Shown: one piece after another, positions 16,933 through 25,761 of the stretch
Position numbering within the stretch: the stretch's first letter is position 1
How the letters are laid out: the number at the start of each line of letters is the position of its first letter
NCBI RefSeq assembly: GCF_012933445.1
Contig: NZ_JABBNC010000001.1
Location: forward strand, 372,001 to 436,000
Length of the DNA stretch: 64,000 nucleotides
Direction: 5' to 3'
Origin: Actinoplanes sp. TBRC 11911
GTDB lineage: Bacteria; Actinomycetota; Actinomycetes; Mycobacteriales; Micromonosporaceae
Program-made: the position numbers and the translations under genes
The notes under the pieces: generated by a model
Seen by the model: the letters and a program-made list of their open reading frames with translations, nothing else
Databases searched by the model: none
What the model was told of the DNA's origin: nothing

Positions 16933-18909
16933 ATGGGTGGTTTCACCGTGCACAGGCGCGTCGCCATCGGTGCCATAGCCGGAGCCGCGGCCCTCGTGGT
17001 CACGGCAGCGGCAGCACCGGCGTCGGCCGCGCCGACCCCCTCGCCCGGCCGGCACGCGATCGCGAACAGCGCGCCGAAGTGGTTGTCCCAGGCCAAAAGC
17101 CTCGGAGCCACGCCGAGCAACGACCGCATCACGTTCGGGTTACTTCTGAACATGCGCAACAGTGACGACGCCGTCGCCACGCTACAGCGAGTCTCCGATC
17201 CGGACAGCCGCGACTACGGTAAGTGGTTGTCCGACGGCGAGTTCCGCAGCCGGTTCGGCCCCAAGGCGTCCGACGTCGCCGAGGTCCAGAACTGGCTCAA
17301 GGCCAACGGGTTCCGGGTCGAGAAGACCCTACCCAGCGGCATGTACGTCGAGGCGAGCGGCACGACCGCACAAATCGACAAGGTCTTCGGCACCACCGTC
17401 AACGAATACTCCTACCAGAGCAAGACGGTGCACGCGAACGCCGGCGCGCTGTCCTTCCCGGGCGGCACCACCGACTCGGTCGTCGCTTCGGTCGCCGGTG
17501 TGCTCGGCATCGACCAGGGCGCCCAGTTGCACCGCCCGGCCGACGTGGAACCGGGTCCCGCGACCGGGTTCCGGCCGGGTCAGCCGTGTTCTGCCTACTT
17601 CGGCCAGAACGCGGCGAAGGACCAACCCGCTTTCCAGGGCAAGACCCAGTCGTACGACGTGTGCGGTTACGGGCCGCAGCAACTCCAGACGGCGTACGGG
17701 GAAAGCTCTTTGCTCCGTAGTGGGGTGGACGGCCGGGGCGTGACGGTGGCCATCACCGACGCCTACGCCTCGCCGACCATGGCCGCGGACGCGCAGCAGT
17801 ACAACCGGGTGCACCACCAGCCGGCCTTCCGCCCGGGTCAGTACCGCGAGGTCAAGCCCGCCGCGAACGGCTACGACCAGCTCGACCAGTGCGACCCGCA
17901 GGGCTGGTACGGCGAGGAGAGCCTGGACGTCGAGGCCGTGCACGCGATGGCGCCGGGGGCGAACATCGTCTACGTCGGCGCGACCGACTGCAACGCGGGC
18001 CTGGACACCGCCTGGGCCGAGACCATCGACTACCACCGCGCCGATGTCGTGTCGAACTCGTGGGGCAACGACAACGACGACATCAACGTGATCGGCGCGG
18101 ACACCGTCAAGTTCTACAGCCAGTTCTCGCTGGAGGCGGCGCTGACCGGCATCACCGTCAACTTCTCCAGCGGCGACGCCGGGGACCAGACGGCCGGCGG
18201 CACCGACCTGGCGGGCAAGACGGTGGACTTCCCGGCCGACCTGCCGTACGTGACCGGCGTGGGCGGCACCAGCATCGGCATCGGCAAGAACGGCGAGCGC
18301 CAGTTCGAGTACGGCTGGCAGGGCGCCTACTCCGCGCTGGACGGCAAGGGCGGCTGGGCCGACCCGGTCTACGCCTCCGGCGGTGGCGGCGGCACCAGCT
18401 TCATCTTCCCGCAGCCCTTCTACCAGAAGGGCAAGGTCGCGGCCGCGGACTCGAAGTACTTCGGCGGCCAGGCCATGCGCACGGTCCCGGACATCGCGAT
18501 GGTCGGCGACCCGAACACCGGCTTCCAGGTCGGGCAGACCCAGGTCTTCCCCGAGGGCACGCACTGGGACCAGTACCGGATCGGCGGCACCAGCCTGTCC
18601 TCGCCGTTGCTGGCCGGCGTCATCGCCGTCGCGTCCCAGAACGCGCACCACAAGCTGGGCTTCGTGAACCCGTTCTACTACAAGTTGCTGTCGTCGTCCG
18701 CGCTGGACGACATCAAGGCGCCGGCCAAGCCGGTGACGCAGGTGCGCACCGACTTCATCAACACGTTCGACGCGAGCGGTGGGCTGCAGTTCCGGCTGGA
18801 GACCATCGACACGCAGGCCTCGACGATCCACTCCCGTAAGGGGTACGACACCGAGACCGGCACCGGTACGCCGAACGGCGCGCCGTTCTTCAAGGCACTG
18901 AAGCACTGA
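16933..18909 (+). CDS. Secreted S53 peptidase (sedolisin/pro-kumamolisin type)
   Basis: Acid-acting serine-carboxyl endopeptidase of 658 residues. A signal peptide ends near APASA (residue 32). An activation prodomain follows, with SDPDSRDYGKWLSDGEFRSRFGP and VFGTTVNEY (about 80-170). The catalytic domain shows Glu328 and Asp332 in GEESLDVEAVHAMAPGA, Asp415 in SSGDAGD and the nucleophile Ser554 in GGTSLSSP, a complete sedolisin set. The C-terminal GYDTETGTGTPNG region corresponds to the calcium-site end of the domain. A strong hairpin follows the stop. It is probably exported for nutrient protein breakdown. Confidence 0.95.
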   Translation: MGGFTVHRRVAIGAIAGAAALVVTAAAAPASAAPTPSPGRHAIANSAPKWLSQAKSLGATPSNDRITFGLLLNMRNSDDAVATLQRVSDPDSRDYGKWLSDGEFRSRFGPKASDVAEVQNWLKANGFRVEKTLPSGMYVEASGTTAQIDKVFGTTVNEYSYQSKTVHANAGALSFPGGTTDSVVASVAGVLGIDQGAQLHRPADVEPGPATGFRPGQPCSAYFGQNAAKDQPAFQGKTQSYDVCGYGPQQLQTAYGESSLLRSGVDGRGVTVAITDAYASPTMAADAQQYNRVHHQPAFRPGQYREVKPAANGYDQLDQCDPQGWYGEESLDVEAVHAMAPGANIVYVGATDCNAGLDTAWAETIDYHRADVVSNSWGNDNDDINVIGADTVKFYSQFSLEAALTGITVNFSSGDAGDQTAGGTDLAGKTVDFPADLPYVTGVGGTSIGIGKNGERQFEYGWQGAYSALDGKGGWADPVYASGGGGGTSFIFPQPFYQKGKVAAADSKYFGGQAMRTVPDIAMVGDPNTGFQVGQTQVFPEGTHWDQYRIGGTSLSSPLLAGVIAVASQNAHHKLGFVNPFYYKLLSSSALDDIKAPAKPVTQVRTDFINTFDASGGLQFRLETIDTQASTIHSRKGYDTETGTGTPNGAPFFKALKH

Positions 18910-18914
18910 TCGCC

Positions 18915-18949
18915 GCGGCGCCGGCCGGCTGCCTGCCGGCCGGCGCCGC
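18915..18949 (+). terminator. Strong hairpin after the S53 peptidase gene
   Basis: GCGGCGCCGGCCGGC and its exact complement form a 15-bp stem with a 5-base loop, starting six bases after the stop codon. No T-run follows, as is common for actinomycete terminators. Confidence 0.7.
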
Positions 18950-19022
18950 TCTGCCGGCGGATGGTCTCCCTTCGGCGCGAGCCGCCATCGCGGTAGCTTC
19001 CGCACCCCTCGCGCCCCAGCGC

Positions 19023-19103
19023 GACCGGCATGTCGAGCACCACGATGAACGACGCCAGGGAACTCAGGCCGAGCACGCATCGCTGTGCGGGCGTCGCGTT
19101 CAC
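19023..19103 (-). pseudogene. Fragment of an MFS drug transporter N-terminus
   Basis: On the minus strand a GTG at 19103 opens MNATPAQRCVLGLSSLASF then IVVLDM, the standard start of EmrB/QacA-type exporters. Similarity is lost after about 27 residues and no transporter follows. The GTG overlaps the stop of a short upstream frame, as in a former operon. It is a truncated relic. Confidence 0.6.
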
Positions 19104-19224
19104 CGGTTCGCCAGTTCCAGGCGTACGGGCAAGGTCTTTGCCGGCGCCAAAGCGGCCGCGACGATGCCGGCCAGCGCAACCGCCGCGGCGACGATCTCGG
19201 CCGCGTGCTCACGACTCTGCGCCG

Positions 19225-19263
19225 CAATCACATGGCACCTTCCACAGCACCGCCCAGCCGGGC
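19225..19263 (+). pseudogene. 39-base fragment related to the CHAP-domain gene
   Basis: This segment, encoding SHGTFHSTAQPG, matches the CHAP-domain coding region of the gene at 25762-27393 at 37 of 39 bases, in opposite chromosomal orientation. Nothing else of a CHAP gene surrounds it, so it is a stray piece of a related gene. Confidence 0.6.
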
Positions 19264-19278
19264 CCGCGCATTTTCGCC

Positions 19279-19324
19279 GTTGGTAGGTCACGCGGTCGGC
19301 GCAGTTGGTGGGTCACGCGGTCGG
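19279..19324. repeat. Two-copy direct repeat, period 25
   Basis: A 21-base unit around GGTCACGCGGTCGG occurs at 19279-19299 and again at 19304-19324 with one difference. It lies between the CHAP-like fragment and the heptamer array in a stretch without intact genes. Confidence 0.6.
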
Positions 19325-19416
19325 GACAGTTGCTGGGGACGTCGTGCGCTGCCGCCTGCCTCGCCCGCATATCCGATATTTCCGAGGAAAGTGTGATCGG
19401 CCGGGCCAGTGGTTCA

Positions 19417-19461
19417 GCGGGTGGCGGGTGGCGGGTGGCGGGTGGCGGGTGGCGGGTGGCG
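19417..19461 (+). repeat. Tandem heptamer array (GCGGGTG), about 6.4 copies
   Basis: Perfect head-to-tail copies of GCGGGTG, with GGG runs every seven bases. The plus strand could fold into a G-quadruplex with TGGC loops. The array ends four bases before the terminal inverted repeat of element copy A. Uninterrupted copies suggest recent slippage. Confidence 0.9.
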
Positions 19462-19464
19462 CTT

Positions 19465-19698
19465 CCATTATGTGGGACGCGCGGCCAGGTGCTGAGACTG
19501 GTGACCGCTTGCTGGACTCCGCGTCCGCAGTATGGGATCCGCATCCATTGTGGAGCACAATTTTGTCGGATAATGCCGTATTAGTCCAGCGAGTTTTCCA
19601 GGCCGGATGTGAACCTTGGAGAGTTATGGCTCGTATGTGGGCGCAACTCTCCAAGGTTCACAAAAATCCACGATGTGGCCGTGTCATCCACATAATGG
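19465..19698. repeat. 233-bp dispersed element, copy A (MITE-like)
   Basis: Bounded by perfect 11-base terminal inverted repeats, CCATTATGTGG (19465-19475) and CCACATAATGG (19688-19698). Inside is a perfect 17-bp stem, GTGAACCTTGGAGAGTT (19609-19625) with its complement (19645-19661), closing a 19-base loop. Related copies lie at 36258-36489 and 54412-54644 with the same length, ends and hairpin position. It encodes no protein. It may be a non-autonomous mobile element or a structured-RNA repeat. Confidence 0.8.
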
Positions 19699-19830
19699 GA
19701 CGACCGGCCGTGTGCAGGTCGGGGCGTGTGCAGGTCGAGCCGTTGGCAGGTCGGCCCGCGAGTAGGCCCGCTGCGGCCGACCCTCGCCGGCGTTTCGTCT
19801 CTGGCTGGACCGCGGGGAGGGCGAAACATT

Positions 19831-20676
19831 TCACGATCGGGCGGGTTTGCGGGCCCGCCCGTAGACGATGTTCGTCTGCACCTGACGGACCCCCGCCTCG
19901 CGCAGCGCCGCCACGTTGGCATCCCTGACCCGGGCTTCCGCCGCCGGGCCGAGTTGCTCGACCGTCGCGCGGTAGCCCATCCCGCGCACGATGGTCCACC
20001 AGTCCTCGGGGTCGGGCAGCGGATGCGTGCCCGGCTCGGCCTCGACCACCGGGGCGGTCGCGCCGCCGTCGCGGTAGAGCCGGGCGAGGGCGTCGGCGGT
20101 CGTGACGCGGGTCCACGGGTGGAAGCCCTTCACCAGGTCCGGGCGTTCGGCGCCGACCGTGGTCCAGAAGTCGGTGGTGGCCGGTTCGAGCCAGCCCGGT
20201 CCCCAGACCGTGAGGGCGAGCACGCCGCCGGGCCGGAGCAGGCGCCAGAGCTCGGCCACCGCGGCGGCCATGTCCGGCACGAAGAAGACCCCGAAGACGC
20301 AGACCACGGCGTCGAACGACTCGGCGGGCAGGCCGGTGCGCTCGATGTCGCCCAACCGGAACTCCGCGTTGGTCAGGCCCTGCGCCCGCGCCTTGGCCCG
20401 GGCCAGCTCGAGCGGCGGCTCGGCCAGGTCGAAGCCCAGTACCTGGCCGGTGGCGCCGACCTCCTGAGCGGCGGGCAACGCCGAGGCGCCGGTGCCGCAG
20501 CAGCCGTCGAAGACGTGGTCGCCCTGGTGCAGGCCGAGCCGGGCGACGGTCTCCCGGCCGAACCTGTCCCAGAACGACAACGCCGGATCGTCGAAGTGGT
20601 CCGCGGTGGCCGCGAACGTCGACGTCGACATCGATTTGATACCCGAATTGTTGTCCGTGAAATTCATTTCGCTCAC
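19831..20676 (-). CDS. Class I SAM-dependent methyltransferase (UbiE/MenG-like)
   Basis: A 281-residue methyltransferase. Motif I reads VFDGCCGTGASALPAAQ, motif II LGFDLAEPPLELARAKA, then FRLGDIERTGLPAESFDAVVCVFGVFFVPD and the post-motif LRPGGVLALTVWGPG. The resemblance to UbiE/COQ5-type enzymes is at family level only; the substrate is not known. The start region overlaps an inverted repeat ATTTCGCT/AGCGAAAT, possibly an operator. The gene stands alone on its strand, right of the repeat-rich graveyard. Confidence 0.88.
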   Translation of the reverse strand: MSEMNFTDNNSGIKSMSTSTFAATADHFDDPALSFWDRFGRETVARLGLHQGDHVFDGCCGTGASALPAAQEVGATGQVLGFDLAEPPLELARAKARAQGLTNAEFRLGDIERTGLPAESFDAVVCVFGVFFVPDMAAAVAELWRLLRPGGVLALTVWGPGWLEPATTDFWTTVGAERPDLVKGFHPWTRVTTADALARLYRDGGATAPVVEAEPGTHPLPDPEDWWTIVRGMGYRATVEQLGPAAEARVRDANVAALREAGVRQVQTNIVYGRARKPARS

Positions 20677-20756
20677 CCACCAATATCAAATGCAAAATGG
20701 CAAGCGAAATGCTACGGCGATTTACGTGAGTGAGCTATTCGAATTGTTGAGGTGAG

Positions 20757-20991
20757 CTATTCCGCCGGCTCTTCCTCGCTGACCGGGGACGAGGTGAGCA
20801 GCTCCACCTCCCAGTGCTCGACCAGGCCCTCGCCCTCCTCCTCGGCCTCCAGATAGCTGCGCACCCGTACGCCCAGGCCCAGTTGATTAGCGGCCCGCAG
20901 GTGTTCGGTCACCTCGTCGATGCTGGTCAGGTAGTGCGTGGCGATGAGATCGGTCGGCAGGGTGGTCTCGTCAAGATCGGTCACCAGCACA
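20757..20991 (-). CDS. Small acidic protein of unknown function
   Basis: I do not recognise this protein. The well-behaved part reads VTDLDETTLPTDLIATHYL, then SIDEVTEHLRAANQLGLGVRVRSYLEAEEEGEG and an acidic tail ending SEEEPAE. The start is uncertain: GTG at 20991 is chosen, but the frame is open to an ATG at 21137. No ribosome site decides between them. It is divergent from the DGPF protein gene. Codon use looks coding. Confidence 0.5.
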
Positions 20992-21172
20992 GCGTAGGAG
21001 GCGACGTGGACCCGAGCCAGAGCACGGCCGAGTGGTTCCGGTCGCCGCCGGCCGTTCGCACCGGCGTACCGGGAAATCTGGAAAGGTGTGTCGGATCCGG
21101 GGCGGGACGTTCGTAGCAGAGGTGACGGGCCGCTCACGAGGAGCGCCCGCGACCGCAGGGAGATGATCCGCG

Positions 21173-21496
21173 ATGCAGTACCTGATTTCCGTGATCAACG
21201 AGTCGTCCGACCTCGCGACCGAGGACGAGCAGGCCGCGATCGACGTGTTCAACGAACGGGTCATCGCCGAGGGCAACTGGGTCTTCGCCGGCGGGCTCGC
21301 GGGGCCCGGCTCGGCCACCGTCGTCGACAACCGGGGTGCGAATGCCCTGGTCACCGACGGGCCGTTCGTGGAGACGAAGGAATATATCGTCGGCTTCTGG
21401 GTCTTCGAGGCCCCCGACCTGGACGCCGCCCTCAAGCTCGCCGCCGACGGGTCGAAGGCGTGCAACCGCAAGGTCGAGGTGCGTCCGTTCCTGTGA
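21173..21496 (+). CDS. YCII-related DGPF-domain protein
   Basis: A 107-residue ferredoxin-like-fold protein with the diagnostic DGPF motif in LVTDGPFVETKEYIVGFWVFE and the start MQYLISVINES. DGPF proteins are the usual genetic partners of ECF42 sigma factors. Here the stop overlaps the sigma gene start by four bases (GTGA), so the two are co-translated. TGTCGG (21089-21094), then 17 bases and CGT, lie upstream in the layout of an ECF-type promoter and may be an autoregulated start (inference). Its biochemical role is unknown. Confidence 0.9.
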   Translation: MQYLISVINESSDLATEDEQAAIDVFNERVIAEGNWVFAGGLAGPGSATVVDNRGANALVTDGPFVETKEYIVGFWVFEAPDLDAALKLAADGSKACNRKVEVRPFL

Positions 21497-22719
21497 TCGA
21501 CGTCCGGACCGCGATCACCCAGGCGCATCAGGGCGAGTGGGCCCGGGTGGTCGCGAGCTTGACCAGGCGTTTCGGTGACCTCGACATCGCCGAGGAGGCG
21601 GCCGCCGAGGCGTTCGCGACCGCCGTCGAGCGCTGGCCCGCCGACGGCGTCCCGCCGAACCCGGGCGCCTGGCTGACCACCACGGCGAACCGCAAGGCCA
21701 TCGACCGGATCCGGCGCGAGAGCAAGCGCGACGACAAGCAGAAGGAGGCGCGGATGTGGCTGGACGACGATCCGCCGCCGTCTCCCGGCGTCATCGACGA
21801 CGAGCGGCTCCGGCTGATCTTCACCTGCTGTCACCCCGCGCTGGCGATGGAGTCCCGGGTCGCGCTCACTCTCCGTATGCTCGGCGGTCTGACCGTGCCC
21901 GAGATCGCCCGCGCCTTCCTGGTGCAGGAGGCCGCGATGGGCCAGCGGATCACCCGCGCCAAATCCAAGATCAAGGCGGCTCGCATCCCCTATCGGGTGC
22001 CGTCGGCCGAGGATCTCCCGGTACGCCTCGACGGCGTCCTCGCCGTGCTCTTCCTCGTGTTCAACGAGGGCTACCTGGCGACCGGCCCGGACACCCAGCC
22101 GGTACGCGTCGACCTGACCACCGAAGCGATCCGGCTGACCCGGCTGATCCGGACGCTGATGCCGCGCGACGGTGAGGTGGCCGGGCTGCTGGCGCTGATG
22201 CTGCTCATCGAGGCCCGCCGCACCGCCCGGATGTCGGCGACCGGCGAACTGGTCACCCTCGACGAGCAGGACCGCGGCTCCTGGGACGCGGCGCTGATCA
22301 CCGAGGGTCACCGGCTGGTGCGTGAGCGCCTGGCGTCCGGCGTGCCCCCGGGCCGCTATCAGATCCTCGCCGCGATCAACGCCGTGCACACCTCGGCCCC
22401 CGACGCCCGGGACACCGACTGGTCGCAGGTGGTCGCGCTTTACGACCAGCTCGTACGCCTCGACGCCTCGCCGATCGTCGCGCTGAACCGGGCCGTCGCG
22501 GTCGCCGAGCTGGACGGCCCGGCGGTGGCGCTGGCGGCGGTGGACCGGCTCGAGGACCGGTTGGGTGTCTATCGCGAATACCACGCGACGCGGGCCGACC
22601 TGCTGCGCCGGCTGGGCCGCAGCTCGTTGTCGCGCGCGGCCTACGACCACGCCATCGAGCTCCCGGGCAACGCCGCCCAGACCGCCTACCTGGTACGCCG
22701 CCGCGATCAGCTCGGATAG
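21493..22719 (+). CDS. ECF sigma factor of the ECF42 type with C-terminal extension
   Basis: A 408-residue RNA polymerase sigma factor. Region 2 is near the N-terminus (FGDLDIAEEAAAEAFATAVERWP) and region 4 includes LGGLTVPEIARAFLVQEAAMGQRITRAKSKI. A long C-terminal part (about 190-408) contains VLFLVFNEGYLA and ends in helix-rich repeats. ECF42 proteins have this extension instead of an anti-sigma factor and pair with DGPF proteins, exactly as here. The GTG at 21493 overlaps the stop of the DGPF gene. It ends convergently over the lysR remnant. Confidence 0.92.
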   Translation: MIDVRTAITQAHQGEWARVVASLTRRFGDLDIAEEAAAEAFATAVERWPADGVPPNPGAWLTTTANRKAIDRIRRESKRDDKQKEARMWLDDDPPPSPGVIDDERLRLIFTCCHPALAMESRVALTLRMLGGLTVPEIARAFLVQEAAMGQRITRAKSKIKAARIPYRVPSAEDLPVRLDGVLAVLFLVFNEGYLATGPDTQPVRVDLTTEAIRLTRLIRTLMPRDGEVAGLLALMLLIEARRTARMSATGELVTLDEQDRGSWDAALITEGHRLVRERLASGVPPGRYQILAAINAVHTSAPDARDTDWSQVVALYDQLVRLDASPIVALNRAVAVAELDGPAVALAAVDRLEDRLGVYREYHATRADLLRRLGRSSLSRAAYDHAIELPGNAAQTAYLVRRRDQLG

Positions 22720-23272
22720 GTCAGGATCTCGATCAGCGCGGTGGTCGCGGGCGGGTCCGGCGGCTCACCGTAGGTGGCGGCGTAGATCTGGCGGGCGTTG
22801 CCGTCCAGCCGGGTGGCGTGCACGCCGGGCTCCCGGTGCGCCCGCAAGGCCAGCCCGTTGACGATGGCGACACCCATCCCGGCGGCCACCAGCGACTGGG
22901 TGATGACGGTGTCGTCGCAGGAGTACGCGATGCCGGGCGCGAACCCGGCCTGCGCGCAGGCGGCGATCGTGGCGGCCCGGCAGCGTTCGCAGCCGCCCAC
23001 CCAGGCCGAGTCGCGGTGGTCCTCGAGACGCTGATCGGGACGGTCGCTGATCAGGTAGAGTCGGCCGCCCGTTGCGCCAGCAGCTCGCCCTCGGGGGTGA
23101 GCCGGATGCCGCGGCCCACCCGCTGGACGAGCCTGGCTCCGGTGGCCGCCTCCAGCCGCCCGAGATGGTGACTGACCGACGGCTGGGAGTAGCGCAGTTC
23201 CCTCGCGGCCTCGGTCACCGAGCCGTGGCGGGCGACCGCCTCCAGCACCTTGAGCTGCGTCAGGTTCAGCAT
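22707..23272 (-). pseudogene. lysR-type regulator with internal deletion
   Basis: The N-terminal helix-turn-helix is intact: LTQLKVLEAVARHGSVTEAA, SQPSVSHHLGRLEAATG, RLTPEGELLAQRA. It stops after 73 codons at 23051. In the next frame the C-terminal effector half resumes at RLYLISDRPDQRLEDHRDSAW, continues GGCERCRAATIAACAQAGF and ends at 22707. About 105 residues that normally join the halves are absent, so the break is a deletion plus frameshift, not a single-base error. No functional full-length regulator can be made. Confidence 0.85.
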
Positions 23273-23347
23273 GGATCAAGTTTATCTATGAGATGTGGGC
23301 GGATTTGGCATTGGACGTCATCACTTGGGGCTGCGAGCATCGAGGCC

Positions 23348-23971
23348 ATGTCACTCGTTCGCGTACAGAACTTCTCCATCTCGCTCGACGGCTTCGGCAC
23401 CGGCGAAGGGCAGAGCCGCGATCTGCATTTCGGTCACGCCGGCGACCGGTTGCATGAATGGATGTTCGCCACCCGGTATTGGGATTCCGGCGGCAGCGGC
23501 GGCATCGACGACTCGTTCGCGCGGCAATTCGAGTCCGGGATCGGCGCCGAGATCATGGGGGCCGGGAAATTCGGTCACCCGGGATGGCACGAGGACCCGG
23601 ATTGGAAAGGCGCGTGGGGTCCTAATCCGCCGTTCCACACGCCGGTTTTTGTGCTCACCCACCACCCGCGGCCGTCGATCGAGATGGACGGCGGGACGAC
23701 GTTCCACTTCCTCGACGCGCCGCCGGCCGAGGCGCTGAAGACGGTCCTGGGGGTGGTCGGCGACCGGGACATCCGGCTCGGCGGCGGCCCTACCGTGATC
23801 CGGGAGTTCCTGGCGGCCGGACTCGTCGACCATCTGCATGTCGTGGTGGTCCCGATCGTGCTGGGCCGGGGCGTACGGCTGTGGGAGGGGTTGGAAGGTG
23901 TCGAGAAGGACTACCGGGTCGAGGCGACCTCCTCGCCCAGCGGGGTCACCCACCTGACGTTCACCCGGTGA
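23348..23971 (+). CDS. RibD C-terminal/dihydrofolate-reductase-like protein
   Basis: A 207-residue member of the DHFR-like/RibD-C family, NADPH-dependent by fold. Diagnostic parts are VQNFSISLDGFGTGEGQSR, FVLTHHPRPSIEMDGGTTF and DIRLGGGPTVIREFLAAGLVDHLHVVVVPIVLGRG. It is too divergent and too isolated to be folate or riboflavin biosynthesis with confidence; many such stand-alone proteins have unknown substrates. It is divergent from the broken lysR gene, which may once have controlled it. Confidence 0.88.
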   Translation: MSLVRVQNFSISLDGFGTGEGQSRDLHFGHAGDRLHEWMFATRYWDSGGSGGIDDSFARQFESGIGAEIMGAGKFGHPGWHEDPDWKGAWGPNPPFHTPVFVLTHHPRPSIEMDGGTTFHFLDAPPAEALKTVLGVVGDRDIRLGGGPTVIREFLAAGLVDHLHVVVVPIVLGRGVRLWEGLEGVEKDYRVEATSSPSGVTHLTFTR

Positions 23972-24024
23972 CCCGCGAAGATCGGTAAACGCCGTCCCGT
24001 CCACGATCCGGCTCGTACGGTGAG

Positions 24025-25617
24025 GTGGTGACCGGTTTCCTGGGCGATCTGAGCGTCCGGATCAAGATCCTTGCCGCGATCGGTGTCGCCGCTGTCGTGG
24101 CGCTCGTCGTCGGCCTGGTTACCCTCTTCGCGCTGAACAAGGCCGCCAACTCCGCGCAGTCGATCTACAACAACAACGTCGTCAACGTGGCCCAGGTCGG
24201 GCAGATTCGCGCGGCCGTCACGCAGGCCCGGCTCGATCTGGCCACGGCGGCGATCGCTCCCGACGAGGCGACCAGCGACAAATACAACAAGGCGTACGCG
24301 GCCGATCTGCAAGCCGTCAACGAGGCCATCGCCAGCTATCGCGATGGCACGTACGCCGGCGACCCGGCGGTGCTGACCGCGCTGGACAAGGACTGGCAGG
24401 CCTACGAGCAGGTCGTCCAGGAGCGCCAAGCCGCCTCGGCCACCGCCAACGACTACACCGGCTGGACCAGGATCAACGAGTCGGAGATCGCCCCGGTCAC
24501 CGCCAGACTCACCGACGAGATCGAGGCACTGAGTGCGGCCGAGTCGGCGGACGCCGCCCGCAACGCCACCGCGGCCAAGGCGAGTTCCTCGTCGTCGCGG
24601 ATGCTGTCGGTCGCGCTGCTCAGCGTCGGCTTGGTGCTGGCCCTCGTCCTGGGCACGGTGGTGGCCACCGCGATCGTGCGGTCACTCACCCGGGTGAAGG
24701 CGGTGTGCGACGCGCTCGCCGACGGTGACCTCACCCGGACCAGCGGTCTCGCGTCCCGGGATGAACCGGGTCGGATGGGTCAAGCGCTCGACGCCGCCGT
24801 GACCCGGCTGCGGCAGACGGTCGCCACCATCCACGACTCCGCCTCCTCGCTGGCGGGCGCCACCGAGGAGATGACCGGCGTTTCCGCCCAGATGGCCACG
24901 TCCGCCGATCAGGCCACGGCCCAGGCGCAGAGTGTGTCGGCCGCCGCGGACCAGATTTCCGGCAGCGTCGGCACCGTCTCGGCCGGCAGCGAGCAGATGG
25001 GCGCCTCGATCCGGGAGATCTCGCAGAACGCCACCGAGGCCGCGCAGGTGGCCGGCGAGGCGGTACAGCTGGCGTCCAGCACCTCGCAGACCATGGGCAA
25101 GCTGGGCGAGTCGTCGGCGGAAATCGGCAACGTCATCAAGGTGATCACCGCGATCGCGGAGCAGACGAACCTGCTGGCGCTCAACGCCACCATCGAAGCG
25201 GCCCGCGCCGGCGAACTCGGCAAAGGCTTCGCGGTGGTGGCCTCCGAGGTGAAAGACCTGGCGCAGGAGACGGCCCGCGCCACCGAGGACATCTCGCGCC
25301 GAGTGGAGACCATCCAGTCGGACACCACCGGGGCGATCACCGCGATCGAGGAGATCTCGCGGGTCATCGCGCGGATCAGCGACTTCCAGACCACGATCGC
25401 GTCCGCCGTGGAAGAACAGACCGCCACCACCGCCGAGATGAATCGCAGCGTCGCGGAAGCAGCCGGAGGCACGTCCAGCATCGCGCAGACCATCACCACG
25501 GTCGCCGACGCCGCCCGGGTCACCAGCGACGGTGCCATCCGGTCCGAGCAGGTCACCGGCAAACTGGCCAGACTGTCCACCGAGCTCAGCGGCCTGGTGA
25601 CGACGTTCCGTTACTGA
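24025..25617 (+). CDS. Methyl-accepting chemotaxis protein
   Basis: Transmembrane chemoreceptor of 530 residues. TM1 is at about 12-38 ([21 protein letters not shown]) and a helical periplasmic sensor of the four-helix-bundle type follows. TM2 is at about 195-220 and a HAMP segment follows it ([20 protein letters not shown]). The long coiled-coil signalling domain has the tip [19 protein letters not shown] then [13 protein letters not shown], which contacts CheA/CheW. A start at either of two adjacent GTG codons (24025, 24028) is possible. Chemoreceptors are unusual in non-motile actinomycetes and point to motile spores. No other chemotaxis genes are in the window. Confidence 0.95.
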   Translation: MVTGFLGDLSVRIKILAAIGVAAVVALVVGLVTLFALNKAANSAQSIYNNNVVNVAQVGQIRAAVTQARLDLATAAIAPDEATSDKYNKAYAADLQAVNEAIASYRDGTYAGDPAVLTALDKDWQAYEQVVQERQAASATANDYTGWTRINESEIAPVTARLTDEIEALSAAESADAARNATAAKASSSSSRMLSVALLSVGLVLALVLGTVVATAIVRSLTRVKAVCDALADGDLTRTSGLASRDEPGRMGQALDAAVTRLRQTVATIHDSASSLAGATEEMTGVSAQMATSADQATAQAQSVSAAADQISGSVGTVSAGSEQMGASIREISQNATEAAQVAGEAVQLASSTSQTMGKLGESSAEIGNVIKVITAIAEQTNLLALNATIEAARAGELGKGFAVVASEVKDLAQETARATEDISRRVETIQSDTTGAITAIEEISRVIARISDFQTTIASAVEEQTATTAEMNRSVAEAAGGTSSIAQTITTVADAARVTSDGAIRSEQVTGKLARLSTELSGLVTTFRY

Positions 25618-25700
25618 GACCTGCCTCTTCCCCAGGCGGACACGTCCAGCGCCGGGTAGCGCAGCGCCACGCCCGCGAGCGTCCGCCGACATGACAGACC

Positions 25701-25746
25701 GCATCAACGTTGACGACGTCTTGATTCGCGCCGGCAACGTTGATGC
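25701..25746. terminator. Inverted repeat between convergent genes
   Basis: GCATCAACGTTG (25701-25712) and its exact complement (25735-25746) flank a 22-base loop between the chemoreceptor and CHAP gene ends. It probably serves as a bidirectional terminator. Confidence 0.5.
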
Positions 25747-25761
25747 CGTCAAGTCATGACG

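Noticed and set aside
9763..18909. A secondary-metabolite biosynthetic cluster around the glycosyltransferase and methyltransferase
   Set aside because: No polyketide, peptide or terpene synthase is present. The glycosyltransferase, permease, DUF574 protein and peptidase are in separate transcription units.
19417..19461. Heptamer array as a CRISPR or clustered binding-site array
   Set aside because: The units are contiguous seven-base tandem copies without spacers, so it is a microsatellite.
19626..19661. Peptide MARMWAQLSK in the hairpin loop of element copy A as a possible small protein
   Set aside because: In copy C the same frame has a stop after six codons, and copy B lacks the first ATG. 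Conservation follows the stem-loop, not the reading frame.
21173..21496. DGPF protein as a YciI-type metabolic enzyme
   Set aside because: It overlaps an ECF42-type sigma gene, which is the known context of non-metabolic DGPF partners; no substrate pathway is nearby.
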